This document shows, piece after piece, positions 42,400-49,773 of a stretch of 64,000 nucleotides of DNA. This DNA is from Hymenobacter sp. HSC-4F20 (lineage in GTDB: Bacteria > Bacteroidota > Bacteroidia > Cytophagales > Hymenobacteraceae). The position numbers and the translations under genes are program-made. A model generated the notes under the pieces. It was given only the letters and a program-made list of their open reading frames with translations, was not told the origin of the DNA and did not search any database. The stretch lies in NCBI RefSeq assembly GCF_019599275.1, contig NZ_JAHZTD010000001.1:682001-746000 (forward strand), in the 5' to 3' direction. Numbering within the stretch: position 1 is the stretch's first letter; each line of letters begins with the position of its first letter.

Positions 42400-43209
42400 C
42401 TAATCTGCCTCCTCGCACTCCGTCCGTACCTGGCTGAACAGGTGCTCGTACTGCTGGTGCATACGCGGAGTGAGTTCCGCCTGGGGTAGGGCCCGGTTGA
42501 CGCAGTTCCACCACCCCGCGTTCAGCAGCTCCACCTGGGCGTAGCGGTACCAGTCGGGGCTGTTGAGTTGGTCGTGAAAGCGGGCCAGCAGGCTTCCCGG
42601 CTCGCCGTTTTGCTTGGCTTCCTGCCGAATCAGCCGTTCCCAGTCGCGGCGGATGAGGCTGTCGTTGCGGGCGGCCAGGCCACGGATATACTGCGTGCAG
42701 GCGTCTGGGTAGGGAGCCGTAAGCAGCAGCTCCGGGGTTGTGTAGGCCTGAATCAGGAGCCTTTTTGCCTTGTATTCGTTTTCCAGCTCGCGCAACCGGG
42801 CCATTTTGAGCTGCTGCCACACTGGCTGCGGCACTACCTGTAGCTGCTGATAGTGCTCGTGCAGCTTGGTGTAATCGGCCTCGAGTGAGTCCAGACTCAG
42901 CTTGTCAATATCGGCTGGGGTAAACGTGAGGGCATGATAGTTCAGGCTGGCGCTGTGCTCCAGCACTTCCCAGGTGCCCAGCAGCTGGGCCGCCGTATAG
43001 CGTTTGGGGTTGTAGCGGCCCGTGTGCAGGCAAATTTCACTCTCCCAAGTGAGGGTAGCCAGTGTATCGGTGCTCACAACGGGGGCTGGAGGAGCTTCAA
43101 CCACGGGCTCAGGCGGGGCCGCAGCGGGTTGCTCCACAGGTTTTTCAGCAGGCGCGGAGCAGGACCCGACGCCCAGCGCCAGAAGCAGTAAAAGCAGGGT
43201 TTTATTCAA
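42400..43209 (-). CDS. Hypothetical lipoprotein with coiled-coil segment
   Basis: A 269-residue lipoprotein. The start used is TTG at 43209, which gives a clean lipoprotein signal (LNKTLLLLLLALGVGSC, Cys about 17). The ATG at 43263 adds 18 residues that overlap the divergent promoter region. After a proline/alanine/glutamate-rich linker (about 20-50), the mature part is helical with charged heptad-like stretches (SLEADYTKLHEHYQQLQ, MARLRELENEYKAKRLL). Cysteines at CLHTG, DACTQ, NCVN and TECEE may form disulfides. No family is recognised. Divergent from the RlaP1 gene. Confidence 0.7.
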   Translation of the reverse strand: MNKTLLLLLLALGVGSCSAPAEKPVEQPAAAPPEPVVEAPPAPVVSTDTLATLTWESEICLHTGRYNPKRYTAAQLLGTWEVLEHSASLNYHALTFTPADIDKLSLDSLEADYTKLHEHYQQLQVVPQPVWQQLKMARLRELENEYKAKRLLIQAYTTPELLLTAPYPDACTQYIRGLAARNDSLIRRDWERLIRQEAKQNGEPGSLLARFHDQLNSPDWYRYAQVELLNAGWWNCVNRALPQAELTPRMHQQYEHLFSQVRTECEEAD

Positions 43210-43366
43210 AAGACAGGATGCAGCTGGAACACGGTGCGCTCCGCGAGCCGGCCAAATATACACGGGCCGCTATTGTTCAGCGGCGGTGCCACGGTGGCTC
43301 CTGCTGCCCCAACGTGGCCGTGGTGCTACCTTGCAGCCGGTTATCCAACGTATTCCTGTCCGCGCT

Positions 43367-44137
43367 ATGCTCAACACCCGCATTCAAGCGGCTCTTTTTC
43401 AGCTTGAAACTCAGCACAGCATCCGCATTCTGTACGCCTGCGAGTCGGGCAGCCGGGCCTGGGGCTTCCCCTCGCCCGACTCCGACTACGACGTGCGCTT
43501 CCTCTACGCCCACCCCGCCGAGTGGTACCTGACCCTGGACGACGGTCCCGATACGCTCACGTTTCCCGTGGATGAGGAGCTGGACCTGGCCGGCTGGGAA
43601 CTGCGTAAAACCCTGCAGCTGCTGCGCGGCGCCAACGCGGCCTTGCTGGAGTGGCTGCAGTCGCCGGTGGTGTACCGGGAGGCGGCCGGGTTTCGGGAAG
43701 CGCTGGCGCCGCTGTTACCGGCCTGCTGGAACGCGCGGGCGGGCCTCAACCACTACGTCGGCCTGATGCGGCGCGGCGTTACGGAAGACCTGACCAGTGG
43801 GTCCGTGCGCCTGAAACGGCTGTTCTACGCCCTGCGCTCCACGCTGGCCGCCCGCTGGATTCAGCAGCGCCCCGCCGAGGTGCCTCCCATGGCATTTCAG
43901 CAACTGCGGGCGCTGCTGCCGCCGGAGTTAAGCGGCATCGTGGACGAGCTGCTGGCCCGGAAAGCCACCGCCGATGAGAAAACCACCGTACCGCGCCCGG
44001 CCGCGCTGGCGGAGTTTCTGCACGCTGAGTACGAAGCCGCCGTAGCCGCCCGCGACACCCTGCCTATTCTTCGCCGTTCCGACCCTACCCCGGAGCTGGA
44101 CGCGCTGTTCCGGGCGTGGCTTTCCCCGGCCGCCTGA
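43367..44137 (+). CDS. RlaP/YcgL-type nucleotidyltransferase (short form)
   Basis: A 256-residue member of the DNA polymerase beta superfamily, of the COG3541/YcgL group (Pfam RlaP, named for its link to RNA ligases). The nucleotidyltransferase signature ESGSRAWGFPSPDSDYDVRFLY is at about residues 26-47, with the GS and the Asp-x-Asp metal pair. The third acidic residue is likely in DEELDLAG (about 69-76). The helical C-terminal domain has LKRLFYALRSTLAARW. It would add a nucleotide to an unknown acceptor, possibly RNA. A TACCTTGC element lies 40 bases before the ATG at 43367. A second, longer paralogue is 580 bases downstream. Confidence 0.88.
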   Translation: MLNTRIQAALFQLETQHSIRILYACESGSRAWGFPSPDSDYDVRFLYAHPAEWYLTLDDGPDTLTFPVDEELDLAGWELRKTLQLLRGANAALLEWLQSPVVYREAAGFREALAPLLPACWNARAGLNHYVGLMRRGVTEDLTSGSVRLKRLFYALRSTLAARWIQQRPAEVPPMAFQQLRALLPPELSGIVDELLARKATADEKTTVPRPAALAEFLHAEYEAAVAARDTLPILRRSDPTPELDALFRAWLSPAA

Positions 44138-44204
44138 ACCTGCTGCGTACCGCTGCGAGCACCAGCCCCCACCCCCAACGCGCCGCCCATTTTCGGAGCT
44201 GTTC

Positions 44205-44684
44205 CTACGCCAGCCGGTATATATATTCTTCTACTTCCGCCTGGCGGGCGTTGGCAAACCCTTTGTCGGTACCGACTTTCACAAACCCACAGTTTTCCAG
44301 TACCTTCTGCGAGCCTACGTTGTCGAATGCCACCCGCCCGAACAGGGGCCTGGCCCTTTCAATGATCAGAAATTTCTTTGCCGCGGCCGTGGCAATGCCG
44401 TGGCCCCAGAAGCTTCTATCAAGCCAATAGGTAATTTCGGCGTCGCCCTGCTGCACAAACTTGGCGATGCTGCCCACAATGGTTTCCTCAACCAGAATGG
44501 TCTGCATGTGAATGGTTGGGTCGTGCAGAAAGCGGGTGTATTTTTCCCGGTAGGCCACTGGGTCGGTATGGTTGGCGGGCATGAAGGCCGCCAAGTAGCC
44601 CGCCTCCTCGTTTAGCTGAAAGCGGAACAACTGTTCTAAGTCGGCTTCCTGGGTGGGTTTTAGGTGTACTCGGCTATCCTGCAT
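44205..44684 (-). CDS. GNAT family N-acetyltransferase (RimJ/RimL-like)
   Basis: A 159-residue acetyltransferase using acetyl-CoA to modify an amine, close to the RimJ/RimL type. Core parts are VHLKPTQEADLEQLF at the start, TILVEETIVGSIAKF, the AEITYWLDRSFWGHGIATAAA CoA-binding loop (W-G-x-G-I-A) and VGSQKVLENCGFVKVG (typical C-terminal N..S...L...GF). It lies between the two RlaP genes on the opposite strand, with starts 29 bases from the RlaP2 start, so the two promoters must overlap. Confidence 0.92.
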   Translation of the reverse strand: MQDSRVHLKPTQEADLEQLFRFQLNEEAGYLAAFMPANHTDPVAYREKYTRFLHDPTIHMQTILVEETIVGSIAKFVQQGDAEITYWLDRSFWGHGIATAAAKKFLIIERARPLFGRVAFDNVGSQKVLENCGFVKVGTDKGFANARQAEVEEYIYRLA

Positions 44685-44713
44685 TCGGCTGCGGCTCTTA
44701 TTCTCATTGAAAT

Positions 44714-45796
44714 ATGCTTACTATTCCTGACCTGCGCCAGCGCGGCCTGATCCTTTTCGAGGCCATCAGCGGCAGCCGCGCCTACGGCACCCACCTGCCC
44801 CACTCCGACACCGACCTCAAGGGCGTGTTTATTCTGCCCGAAGCCGAGTTCTACGGCCTGACCTACGTACCTCAGGTGGCCAACGAGACCAACGATGAGG
44901 TATTTTACGAGCTACGCCGCTTCGTGGAGCTGCTAGTAAAGAATAACCCCACGGTGCTGGAGCTGCTGGGCACGCCCGAGGACTGCGTAGTGTACCGCCA
45001 TCCGTTGTTCGGGGCGTTCCGGGCCGAGGATTTCCTCTCGAAGCTGTGCCGCCAGAGCTTCGCCGAGTACGCCGTGGCCCAAATCCGGAAGGCGCGGGGG
45101 CTGAACAAGAAAATCAACCACCCCGAGCCGCCCCAACGCAAGTCGGTGCTGGATTTTTGCTACGTGACGGTAGGGGCGGGGGCGCAGCCGGTAACCACCT
45201 GGCTGGAGCGCCGCGGCTACGCGGCCAGCCAGTGCGGCCTGGCCAACGTCAACCACCTCAACGACCTCTACGCCCTGTTCGTGGACGAAACGCCCGACCA
45301 GCGCCACGGCTACCGCGGCCTCGTGCGCGACCCCGAAACCTCGCAGGAGGTGCAGCTCTCGGCCGTGCCGAAGGCAGAGGTGCCGGTGGCCTACCTCAGC
45401 TTTAACCGCAACGGCTACAGCACCTACTGCCGCGCGTACCGCGAGTACCAGGAGTGGGAGCAGAAGCGCAACCCGGAGCGCTACCAAAATACCGTGCAGC
45501 ACGGCAAAAACTACGACGCGAAGAACATGCTGCACGTGTTCCGGCTGCTGCGCATGGCCGAGGAAATTGCCACCAGTGGCCAGCTGCACGTGCGCCGCCC
45601 CGACCGGGAATTTTTGCTCAGCATCCGCCGCGGCGAGTTTGAGTACGACTACCTGGTAGCCGAAGCCGAGGCATTGGTGGAGCGCGTAGCGGCTGCCTTT
45701 GCTACTTCGGCGCTGCCCCAGGCCCCGGATATTGCCACGGCCGAGCAGTTGCTGGCCCAAACGCGCCGGGCGTGGTACGCGCCGCATACTCAGTAA
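44714..45796 (+). CDS. RlaP/YcgL-type nucleotidyltransferase (long form)
   Basis: A 360-residue second RlaP-family protein. The signature ISGSRAYGTHLPHSDTDLKGVF at about residues 18-39 has the GS loop and the Asp-x-Asp pair. FYELRRFVELLVKNNPTVLELLG and the C-terminal segment HGKNYDAKNMLHVFRLLRMA match the COG3541 consensus, with the invariant-looking Lys and His. It is longer than RlaP1 because of about 100 central residues (FCYVTVGAGAQPVTTWLERRGY and following). Function is unknown beyond a predicted nucleotide transfer, and reported genomic links are to RNA repair. Divergent from the GNAT gene. Confidence 0.9.
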   Translation: MLTIPDLRQRGLILFEAISGSRAYGTHLPHSDTDLKGVFILPEAEFYGLTYVPQVANETNDEVFYELRRFVELLVKNNPTVLELLGTPEDCVVYRHPLFGAFRAEDFLSKLCRQSFAEYAVAQIRKARGLNKKINHPEPPQRKSVLDFCYVTVGAGAQPVTTWLERRGYAASQCGLANVNHLNDLYALFVDETPDQRHGYRGLVRDPETSQEVQLSAVPKAEVPVAYLSFNRNGYSTYCRAYREYQEWEQKRNPERYQNTVQHGKNYDAKNMLHVFRLLRMAEEIATSGQLHVRRPDREFLLSIRRGEFEYDYLVAEAEALVERVAAAFATSALPQAPDIATAEQLLAQTRRAWYAPHTQ

Positions 45797-45834
45797 ATAC
45801 CGCGGCATTAGGCAACAGCCGTGGTAGCACCTCC

Positions 45835-45898
45835 AACAAGCAGCCGGCCGCAGGGCGCAGAACACTGGTGTTCCGCGCCCTGCGGCCGGCTGCTTGTT
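45835..45898. terminator. Very long inverted repeat between RlaP2 and small basic protein
   Basis: A perfect 24-bp stem (45835-45858 with 45875-45898) with a 16-base loop that is itself nearly palindromic (GAACACTGGTGTTC). It lies between convergent genes and probably stops both transcripts, although T-runs are weak. Confidence 0.7.
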
Positions 45899-45908
45899 GT
45901 TTCTTGTC

Positions 45909-46145
45909 TTACCGGGTAGAGTGACGACCTATTTTGTAGGTAGATTGGCTACGAGCTTTCTGCTTAAACAGAGAGAAGCGTTTTTTGCTGGCTTTGCGCC
46001 CTTTGTAGCGTTTATAGAAGGGACGATGGGTATAGGTTTTGCCGCGCATTTTGGCCCGCGCGTAGCGGGTCGGGCGGGCGGCATCTACGGGTTCGGCAAC
46101 GCCAATCATCAACAGCGCAACCAACAAAAGCACGATTCGGGTCAT
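45909..46145 (-). CDS. Secreted small basic protein, paralogue A
   Basis: A 78-residue protein with a signal peptide (MTRIVLLLVALLMIGVAEPVDA). The mature part of about 56 residues is extremely basic and rich in Lys, Arg and Tyr (pI well above 11 by inspection). Its core ARAKMRGKTYTHRPFYKRY is shared with the protein encoded at 46309-46590. There are no cysteines. No family is recognised. Roles such as an envelope-binding, DNA-binding or antimicrobial-like peptide are possible from charge alone. It is separated from its paralogue by a terminator, so it is expressed on its own. Confidence 0.72.
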   Translation of the reverse strand: MTRIVLLLVALLMIGVAEPVDAARPTRYARAKMRGKTYTHRPFYKRYKGRKASKKRFSLFKQKARSQSTYKIGRHSTR

Positions 46146-46194
46146 ATACCAAACAGGTTAGGTTCAGCGTAATAACTCCAGGCTAGAAAAAAAA

Positions 46195-46244
46195 TTGTGC
46201 CGCTACGGGGGCACCTACGCATTAGTGACCCCGTAGCGGCACAA
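46195..46244 (-). terminator. Intrinsic terminator of basic protein paralogue B
   Basis: A perfect 16-bp stem (46195-46210 with 46229-46244) with an 18-base loop. On the minus strand it runs straight into a long T-run (complement of the A-run at 46187-46194). It lies 65 bases after the paralogue B stop and ahead of paralogue A. Confidence 0.9.
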
Positions 46245-46308
46245 AACTGCTTGCCCGGGCAGAATTGCGTAGGCAAGCGGTTAGTGCTTGATTTAAAGGA
46301 GGCTGCGC

Positions 46309-46590
46309 CTAGCTTCCCCCAATGGTCTGGTTGCGCGAAGGCTGCTTGGGCGCGGGCGTCGTGGTTTTCTTCCGGCGACGCCAGATCTGGTACCACCGCT
46401 GCCGGTAACGGGCCGTCCGCTTCCGCCGGGATTTACGGCTCCGTCCCTTGTAGGTGCGGTAATTAGGGCGGTGCACATAGGTTTTGCCGCGCATTTTGGC
46501 CCGGGCCGCCGGGCCCGCCTGGCCCAGCGCAGGGCTAACATCAACCAATGCCATCAGCATCAGCCAGAGTAAGAGAAAAAGTCTAGGCAT
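46309..46590 (-). CDS. Secreted small basic protein, paralogue B
   Basis: A 93-residue protein (start MPRLFLLLWLMLMALVDVSPALGQ at 46590). The longer frame to 46671 adds 27 unlikely residues. The signal peptide is followed by a core (ARAKMRGKTYVHRPNYRTY) that matches paralogue A almost residue for residue, then YKGR, and an Arg/Lys/Trp-rich tail (RKSRRKRTARYRQRW) with a Thr/Pro/Gln-rich end. The two genes share a 27-base exact block (46477-46503 equals 46032-46058), which suggests a tandem duplication or strong constraint. No family is recognised. Confidence 0.72.
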   Translation of the reverse strand: MPRLFLLLWLMLMALVDVSPALGQAGPAARAKMRGKTYVHRPNYRTYKGRSRKSRRKRTARYRQRWYQIWRRRKKTTTPAPKQPSRNQTIGGS

Positions 46591-47228
46591 AAATAAAGAG
46601 GGTAAGCCGCAGAAGGGGAGGCAAAAGTACAGCACCGCGAGGCAACTATTCGGCCAGAGTACGGACTGCACGCAAAAAAAATAGGCCGTCGATTATAGAA
46701 TAAGCTGAGTTGGTAGGTGTGGCTAGTATAAATTATACTATTACTATACTATGTGCTATTAGTAAGCTGCTTGCCCCTCTCAAGTTAAACCGAGGCGTGT
46801 GGGAGGCCGCTGGCTAAAACTCGTTTCCCCTCTAGTATCACGCACTGCGAGGCCATTTTTACTTAGTAGCCCACTGGTCTGCTCCTGTACACGCTGGCAG
46901 GCAGCTTCTTCCCCCTCGCTTGTCAGCGTACCAAGGGGCTGCTTGCCCCATACCAGCCGTGGTGCCGTAAATGTATCTCTTTAGCGTCTAGGTATTAAAG
47001 CATGGCCACAGCTTCGCGGGCTCACTACTCCACGCCCAGGCGGCCGCTTTGCACACCACCTGCAAGCTAGGAGTGCCTTCCGGCGGTGTGTGATTCGGGA
47101 AGGAAGCCTTTCCCAAGGTGGTTCCACGCCCCGCCTGAGTGTTGCTGGGCCCATATAGTGATGTTCTTCGCTTCGCTACCTTTACCAGGCCGTTTCCCTC
47201 TATCTGCTTGCGTCTACTTTTCTACTGA
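46591..47228. other. Intergenic region ahead of the ADP-ribosylglycohydrolase
   Basis: These 638 bases hold no convincing gene. There is an AT-rich patch at about 46725-46760, and a TACCTTTA promoter-like element at 47177-47184, 45 bases before the glycohydrolase ATG. Short open frames in between lack coding character. Confidence 0.4.
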
Positions 47229-48227
47229 ATGTCTGCGCTACCTTCTCATACTTCTCCCCAAAGTGCGGCATTGCTGGGCTTGGCCGTGGGCGACGCCCTG
47301 GGCGTGCCCGTCGAGTTTCAGAGCCGTGCGGCTCGTCGCCTTGACCCCGTAGTGCACATGCGCGCCTTCGGCACGCATAACCAGCCCGCCGGTACGTGGT
47401 CCGATGATGCCTCGCTAACCTTTTGTCTGGCCGAAAGCCTGTGCCGGGGCTATAACCTGGAGGACATAGCTCAGCGGTTTATCTGGTGGTACGATCAGGC
47501 CTATTGGACGCCCCACGGCCACGTGTTTGATGTGGGCGTGGCGACTGCCGAGGCCATCCGACGGCTCCGAGAAGGCACGTCGCCACAGGCGGCCGGTGGT
47601 ACCACCGAGTACGACAACGGCAATGGCTCGCTCATGCGCATCCTACCCTTGCTCTTTGCCGTGCAGCACTTGCCGGTGGAGGAGCGGTTCAAGCGGGTGC
47701 GGGAAGTATCCAGCATTACGCACGCTCATGCTCGCTCCGTGCTGGCGTGCTTTATTTACCTGGAAACGGCGCGGGAGCTGGCCGCCGGCCGCGCTAAGCA
47801 CGAGGCCTATGCGCATATGCAGCAGACCGTTAATACCTTTCTGTCGGCCACGGGCATCGTTTCCGAAGCAGAAAGGAATCGGTTCCATCGGATTCTGGAA
47901 AACCCTTACGGGGCGTATGATATTCGGCCGTTAAGCACGTATCAACGGGCAGAAATAAGCAGTAGTGGCTACGTACTCCACACGCTGGAAGCGGCTCTCT
48001 GGTGCCTGCTTCGTTACGAAAGCTACGCGGAAACGGTGTTGGCCGCTGTTAACCTCGGCGACGATACGGACACAACCGGGGCGGTGACAGGGGGCCTGGC
48101 TGGTTTGTGCTATGGCTTGGCAGACGTACCCGCCGACTGGCTCAGCGTATTGGCCCGCCGCGCCGACATTGAAGACCTGGCTTACCGCTTGGCCACAGCC
48201 CAGCAAGCAGACGCCAGCTGCGGATAG
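47229..48227 (+). CDS. ADP-ribosylglycohydrolase (DraG/ARH family)
   Basis: A 332-residue enzyme that removes ADP-ribose from proteins, nucleic acids or small molecules. Family marks are ALLGLAVGDALGVPVEF (about residues 13-29), the metal loop GTWSDDASLTF (about 55-65, S-D-D), TEYDNGNGSLMRILPL (about 120-135), THAHARSVLAC (about 160), and the C-terminal metal site NLGDDTDTTGAVTGGLAG (Asp-Asp-x-Asp-Thr, about 278-295). The whole layout is that of the common bacterial ARH proteins. Nearby are two RlaP nucleotidyltransferases and, further left, Pnkp and Hen1. A role in reversing ADP-ribosylated nucleic acid ends is an inference from that setting. Confidence 0.95.
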   Translation: MSALPSHTSPQSAALLGLAVGDALGVPVEFQSRAARRLDPVVHMRAFGTHNQPAGTWSDDASLTFCLAESLCRGYNLEDIAQRFIWWYDQAYWTPHGHVFDVGVATAEAIRRLREGTSPQAAGGTTEYDNGNGSLMRILPLLFAVQHLPVEERFKRVREVSSITHAHARSVLACFIYLETARELAAGRAKHEAYAHMQQTVNTFLSATGIVSEAERNRFHRILENPYGAYDIRPLSTYQRAEISSSGYVLHTLEAALWCLLRYESYAETVLAAVNLGDDTDTTGAVTGGLAGLCYGLADVPADWLSVLARRADIEDLAYRLATAQQADASCG

Positions 48228-48269
48228 CAGTTCCAGGGACTCCCGAGCGAGACTGGCCGTTGTTACTGG

Positions 48270-48614
48270 TTACTCCGCCAGTCTAGGCAGCGTAATTAAG
48301 AAGGAGGTGCCGTGGCCTTCGTGGCTTAGTACCAGCGGAGGAGCTTCTTGGCTGGTAAACTCCTGCACCAAGCGGGTGCCCTCCTGGCCGCGGGCTGCGA
48401 TGCGCTGTAAGCCAGCTGCTTACTAAGCCCGGATGTACTTATCGCAATCCGCCTCTACCTCCCAGCGCAGGTTTCGCGAGAGTACCAGCAAGGCAGCCAG
48501 GTCCAGTGAAAGAGTTGCGGGCAGGGTCTTCTTTCGCGCGTTGAAGCGGTCAGCGGGGCTTGTAGTGCTTGTGAATGGAATGCCGCGCAGTCTTCCTCCA
48601 CCCAGCCGGAGCAA
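48270..48614 (-). pseudogene. Probable remnant of a sensor histidine kinase
   Basis: On the minus strand, bases 48418 down to 48270 translate to a segment typical of the C-terminus of LytS-type histidine kinases (GLQRIAARGQEG, then SHEGHGTSFLITLPRLAE and a stop). It includes the G-x-x-G-T-S-F-x-I-x-L-P end of the ATPase domain. Directly upstream in this frame are TAA and TAG stops. A separate frame (48614 to 48423) reads FNARKKTLPATLSLDLAALL and then RNLRWEVEADCDKYI, which could be the upstream kinase helices. The parts do not join, so this looks like a decayed or internally deleted gene. The histidine box itself is not seen. Confidence 0.45.
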
Positions 48615-48849
48615 GCAGCAGACAGCCGGGAGTTAGCTGTAGCCACTGCTCCAGCTTATCCGGCACCACAATCAACCAAATAAGCTACCTCCACCTGTGC
48701 GTTTCCTTGGGGCCAGCGGCCCCAGCAGCTGGCCAGGAGGACGTGGTTACCGGGATGGAACTGGCTTGGCCTAGGGAGCTCGTCGTGGAGCAGGGCCACT
48801 ATGTAGGGCACTGCACGGGGCGGGTAGGGAACCCAGGGCATAAAAAGCA

Positions 48850-48881
48850 AAAGGCCCTTCAGAGTGCTCTGAAGGGCCTTT
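48850..48881 (-). terminator. Terminator of tRNA-Asp copy 1
   Basis: A perfect 15-bp stem (48850-48864 with 48867-48881) followed on the minus strand by a T-rich stretch (TTTTGCTTTTTA). It lies directly after the tRNA. Confidence 0.85.
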
Positions 48882-48882
48882 G

Positions 48883-48956
48883 CGGTCCGGACGGGACTCG
48901 AACCCGCGACCTCCGCCGTGACAGGGCGGCATTCTAACCGACTGAACTACCGAACC
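48883..48956 (-). tRNA. tRNA-Asp (GTC)
   Basis: A 74-base cloverleaf on the minus strand. The acceptor stem GGTTCGG pairs with CCGGACC (one G-U), followed by discriminator G; CCA is not encoded. The D-arm starts TAGTTCAGTCGG. The anticodon loop CTGTCAC gives GTC (aspartate). The T-arm holds GGTTCGAGTCC. The promoter at 49002-49032 is an excellent match (TATATTTG with TTG 20 bp upstream). Confidence 0.97.
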
Positions 48957-49001
48957 GTTTTACACTAAGCAGAAAGCCGTGTGCTTTCCGTTATTGTGAT
49001 G

Positions 49002-49032
49002 CAAATATAGAAGGCTAATATGGACTGTGCAA
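49002..49032 (-). promoter_or_regulatory. Promoter of tRNA-Asp copy 1
   Basis: On the minus strand, TTG (49030-49032), a 20-bp spacer, then TATATTTG (49009-49002). It ends 45 bases before the tRNA. A perfect match to the Bacteroidota primary promoter. Confidence 0.8.
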
Positions 49033-49412
49033 ACAAAAAAGTTGCTGTAGTAGCGTAGGAAGGCCTTTTTCAGGAGGTAGTGTTCTGTTACTAAACAGGA
49101 TAGCTAGCTAAATTTTTTTCGAGGCTCAGCTGTACTAAGTTAAAAATACGAGGTAGTAGTTGTTCTGAATGCCTGCTATAGGATTGCCTCTGACAGCATC
49201 TTTGCTCCCCAGCCCTGCTAGAAGTTGTGCAACTCCAGGTTCCGATTACCACAGACCAAGAAGGCAAGGGGCACCTCGTATAGAAGCCCGAAAACGCAGC
49301 CAGCAAGGTGTGGTGAATAGGGTAGTGCGGACTCAGGGTATTGTGGGCCAGCTACGGATAAGCAGTGATTGATCTAGGCCAGACCGAGCAAGGCCCCAGG
49401 GCATAAAAAGCA

Positions 49413-49444
49413 AAAGGCCCTTCAGAGTGCTCTGAAGGGCCTTT
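49413..49444 (-). terminator. Terminator of tRNA-Asp copy 2
   Basis: The same 15-bp stem as for copy 1 (49413-49427 with 49430-49444), T-rich sequence following on the minus strand. Confidence 0.85.
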
Positions 49445-49445
49445 G

Positions 49446-49519
49446 CGGTCCGGACGGGACTCGAACCCGCGACCTCCGCCGTGACAGGGCGGCATTCTAA
49501 CCGACTGAACTACCGAACC
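49446..49519 (-). tRNA. tRNA-Asp (GTC)
   Basis: Second, identical 74-base tRNA-Asp gene on the minus strand, with the same arms, anticodon GTC and no encoded CCA. Its own promoter (TTG, 20 bp, TACTTTTG) is found at 49561-49591, so both copies are probably active. Confidence 0.97.
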
Positions 49520-49560
49520 AGGTTGTTCTACTTCGCTACCCGAGTGGCGTTGAAGTGGTG

Positions 49561-49591
49561 CAAAAGTAGAGGGCCCAATTGGACTGCGCAA
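49561..49591 (-). promoter_or_regulatory. Promoter of tRNA-Asp copy 2
   Basis: On the minus strand, TTG (49589-49591), exactly 20 bp, then TACTTTTG (49568-49561), ending 41 bases before the tRNA. The -33 surroundings (TTGCGCAGTCCA) resemble those of copy 1 (TTGCACAGTCCA), so the promoter was probably part of the duplication and then diverged. Confidence 0.8.
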
Positions 49592-49773
49592 CACCCCAGG
49601 CAAAAAAAGATAAAAAAAGAAGCGGCGGGAATTGTTTCGAGCTGTTGCTCAGGGAGAAAAATTTTTGAAAAAATCAGCGCGGGCCGGTCGTGCGTCGTGT
49701 CCGCCTCGTCACTTACCTTTGCTTTCTTCTCATTCCCCCTCGCAACCTCCTTAACGCGCACCCTGCCGTGGCA

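Larger units (their letters stand above)
48832..48956 (-). repeat. 125-bp exact repeat, copy 1 (tRNA-Asp plus terminator)
   Basis: Bases 48832-48956 are identical to 49395-49519. The unit covers a tRNA-Asp gene and its terminator. Copies are in the same orientation, 563 bases apart. Confidence 0.9.
49395..49519 (-). repeat. 125-bp exact repeat, copy 2 (tRNA-Asp plus terminator)
   Basis: Identical to 48832-48956. The identity ends exactly at the first base of the tRNA on the upstream side, and one or two bases beyond the terminator on the other. The 438 bases between the two copies hold the promoter of copy 1 and otherwise no recognised gene. Confidence 0.9.

Noticed and set aside
44933..45865. 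310-codon open frame on the minus strand
   Set aside because: Antisense shadow of the long RlaP gene.
48832..49519. Repeat pair that might look like a CRISPR or mobile-element end
   Set aside because: The repeated unit is a whole tRNA-Asp gene with its terminator, occurs only twice, and has no spacer pattern, integrase or transposase.
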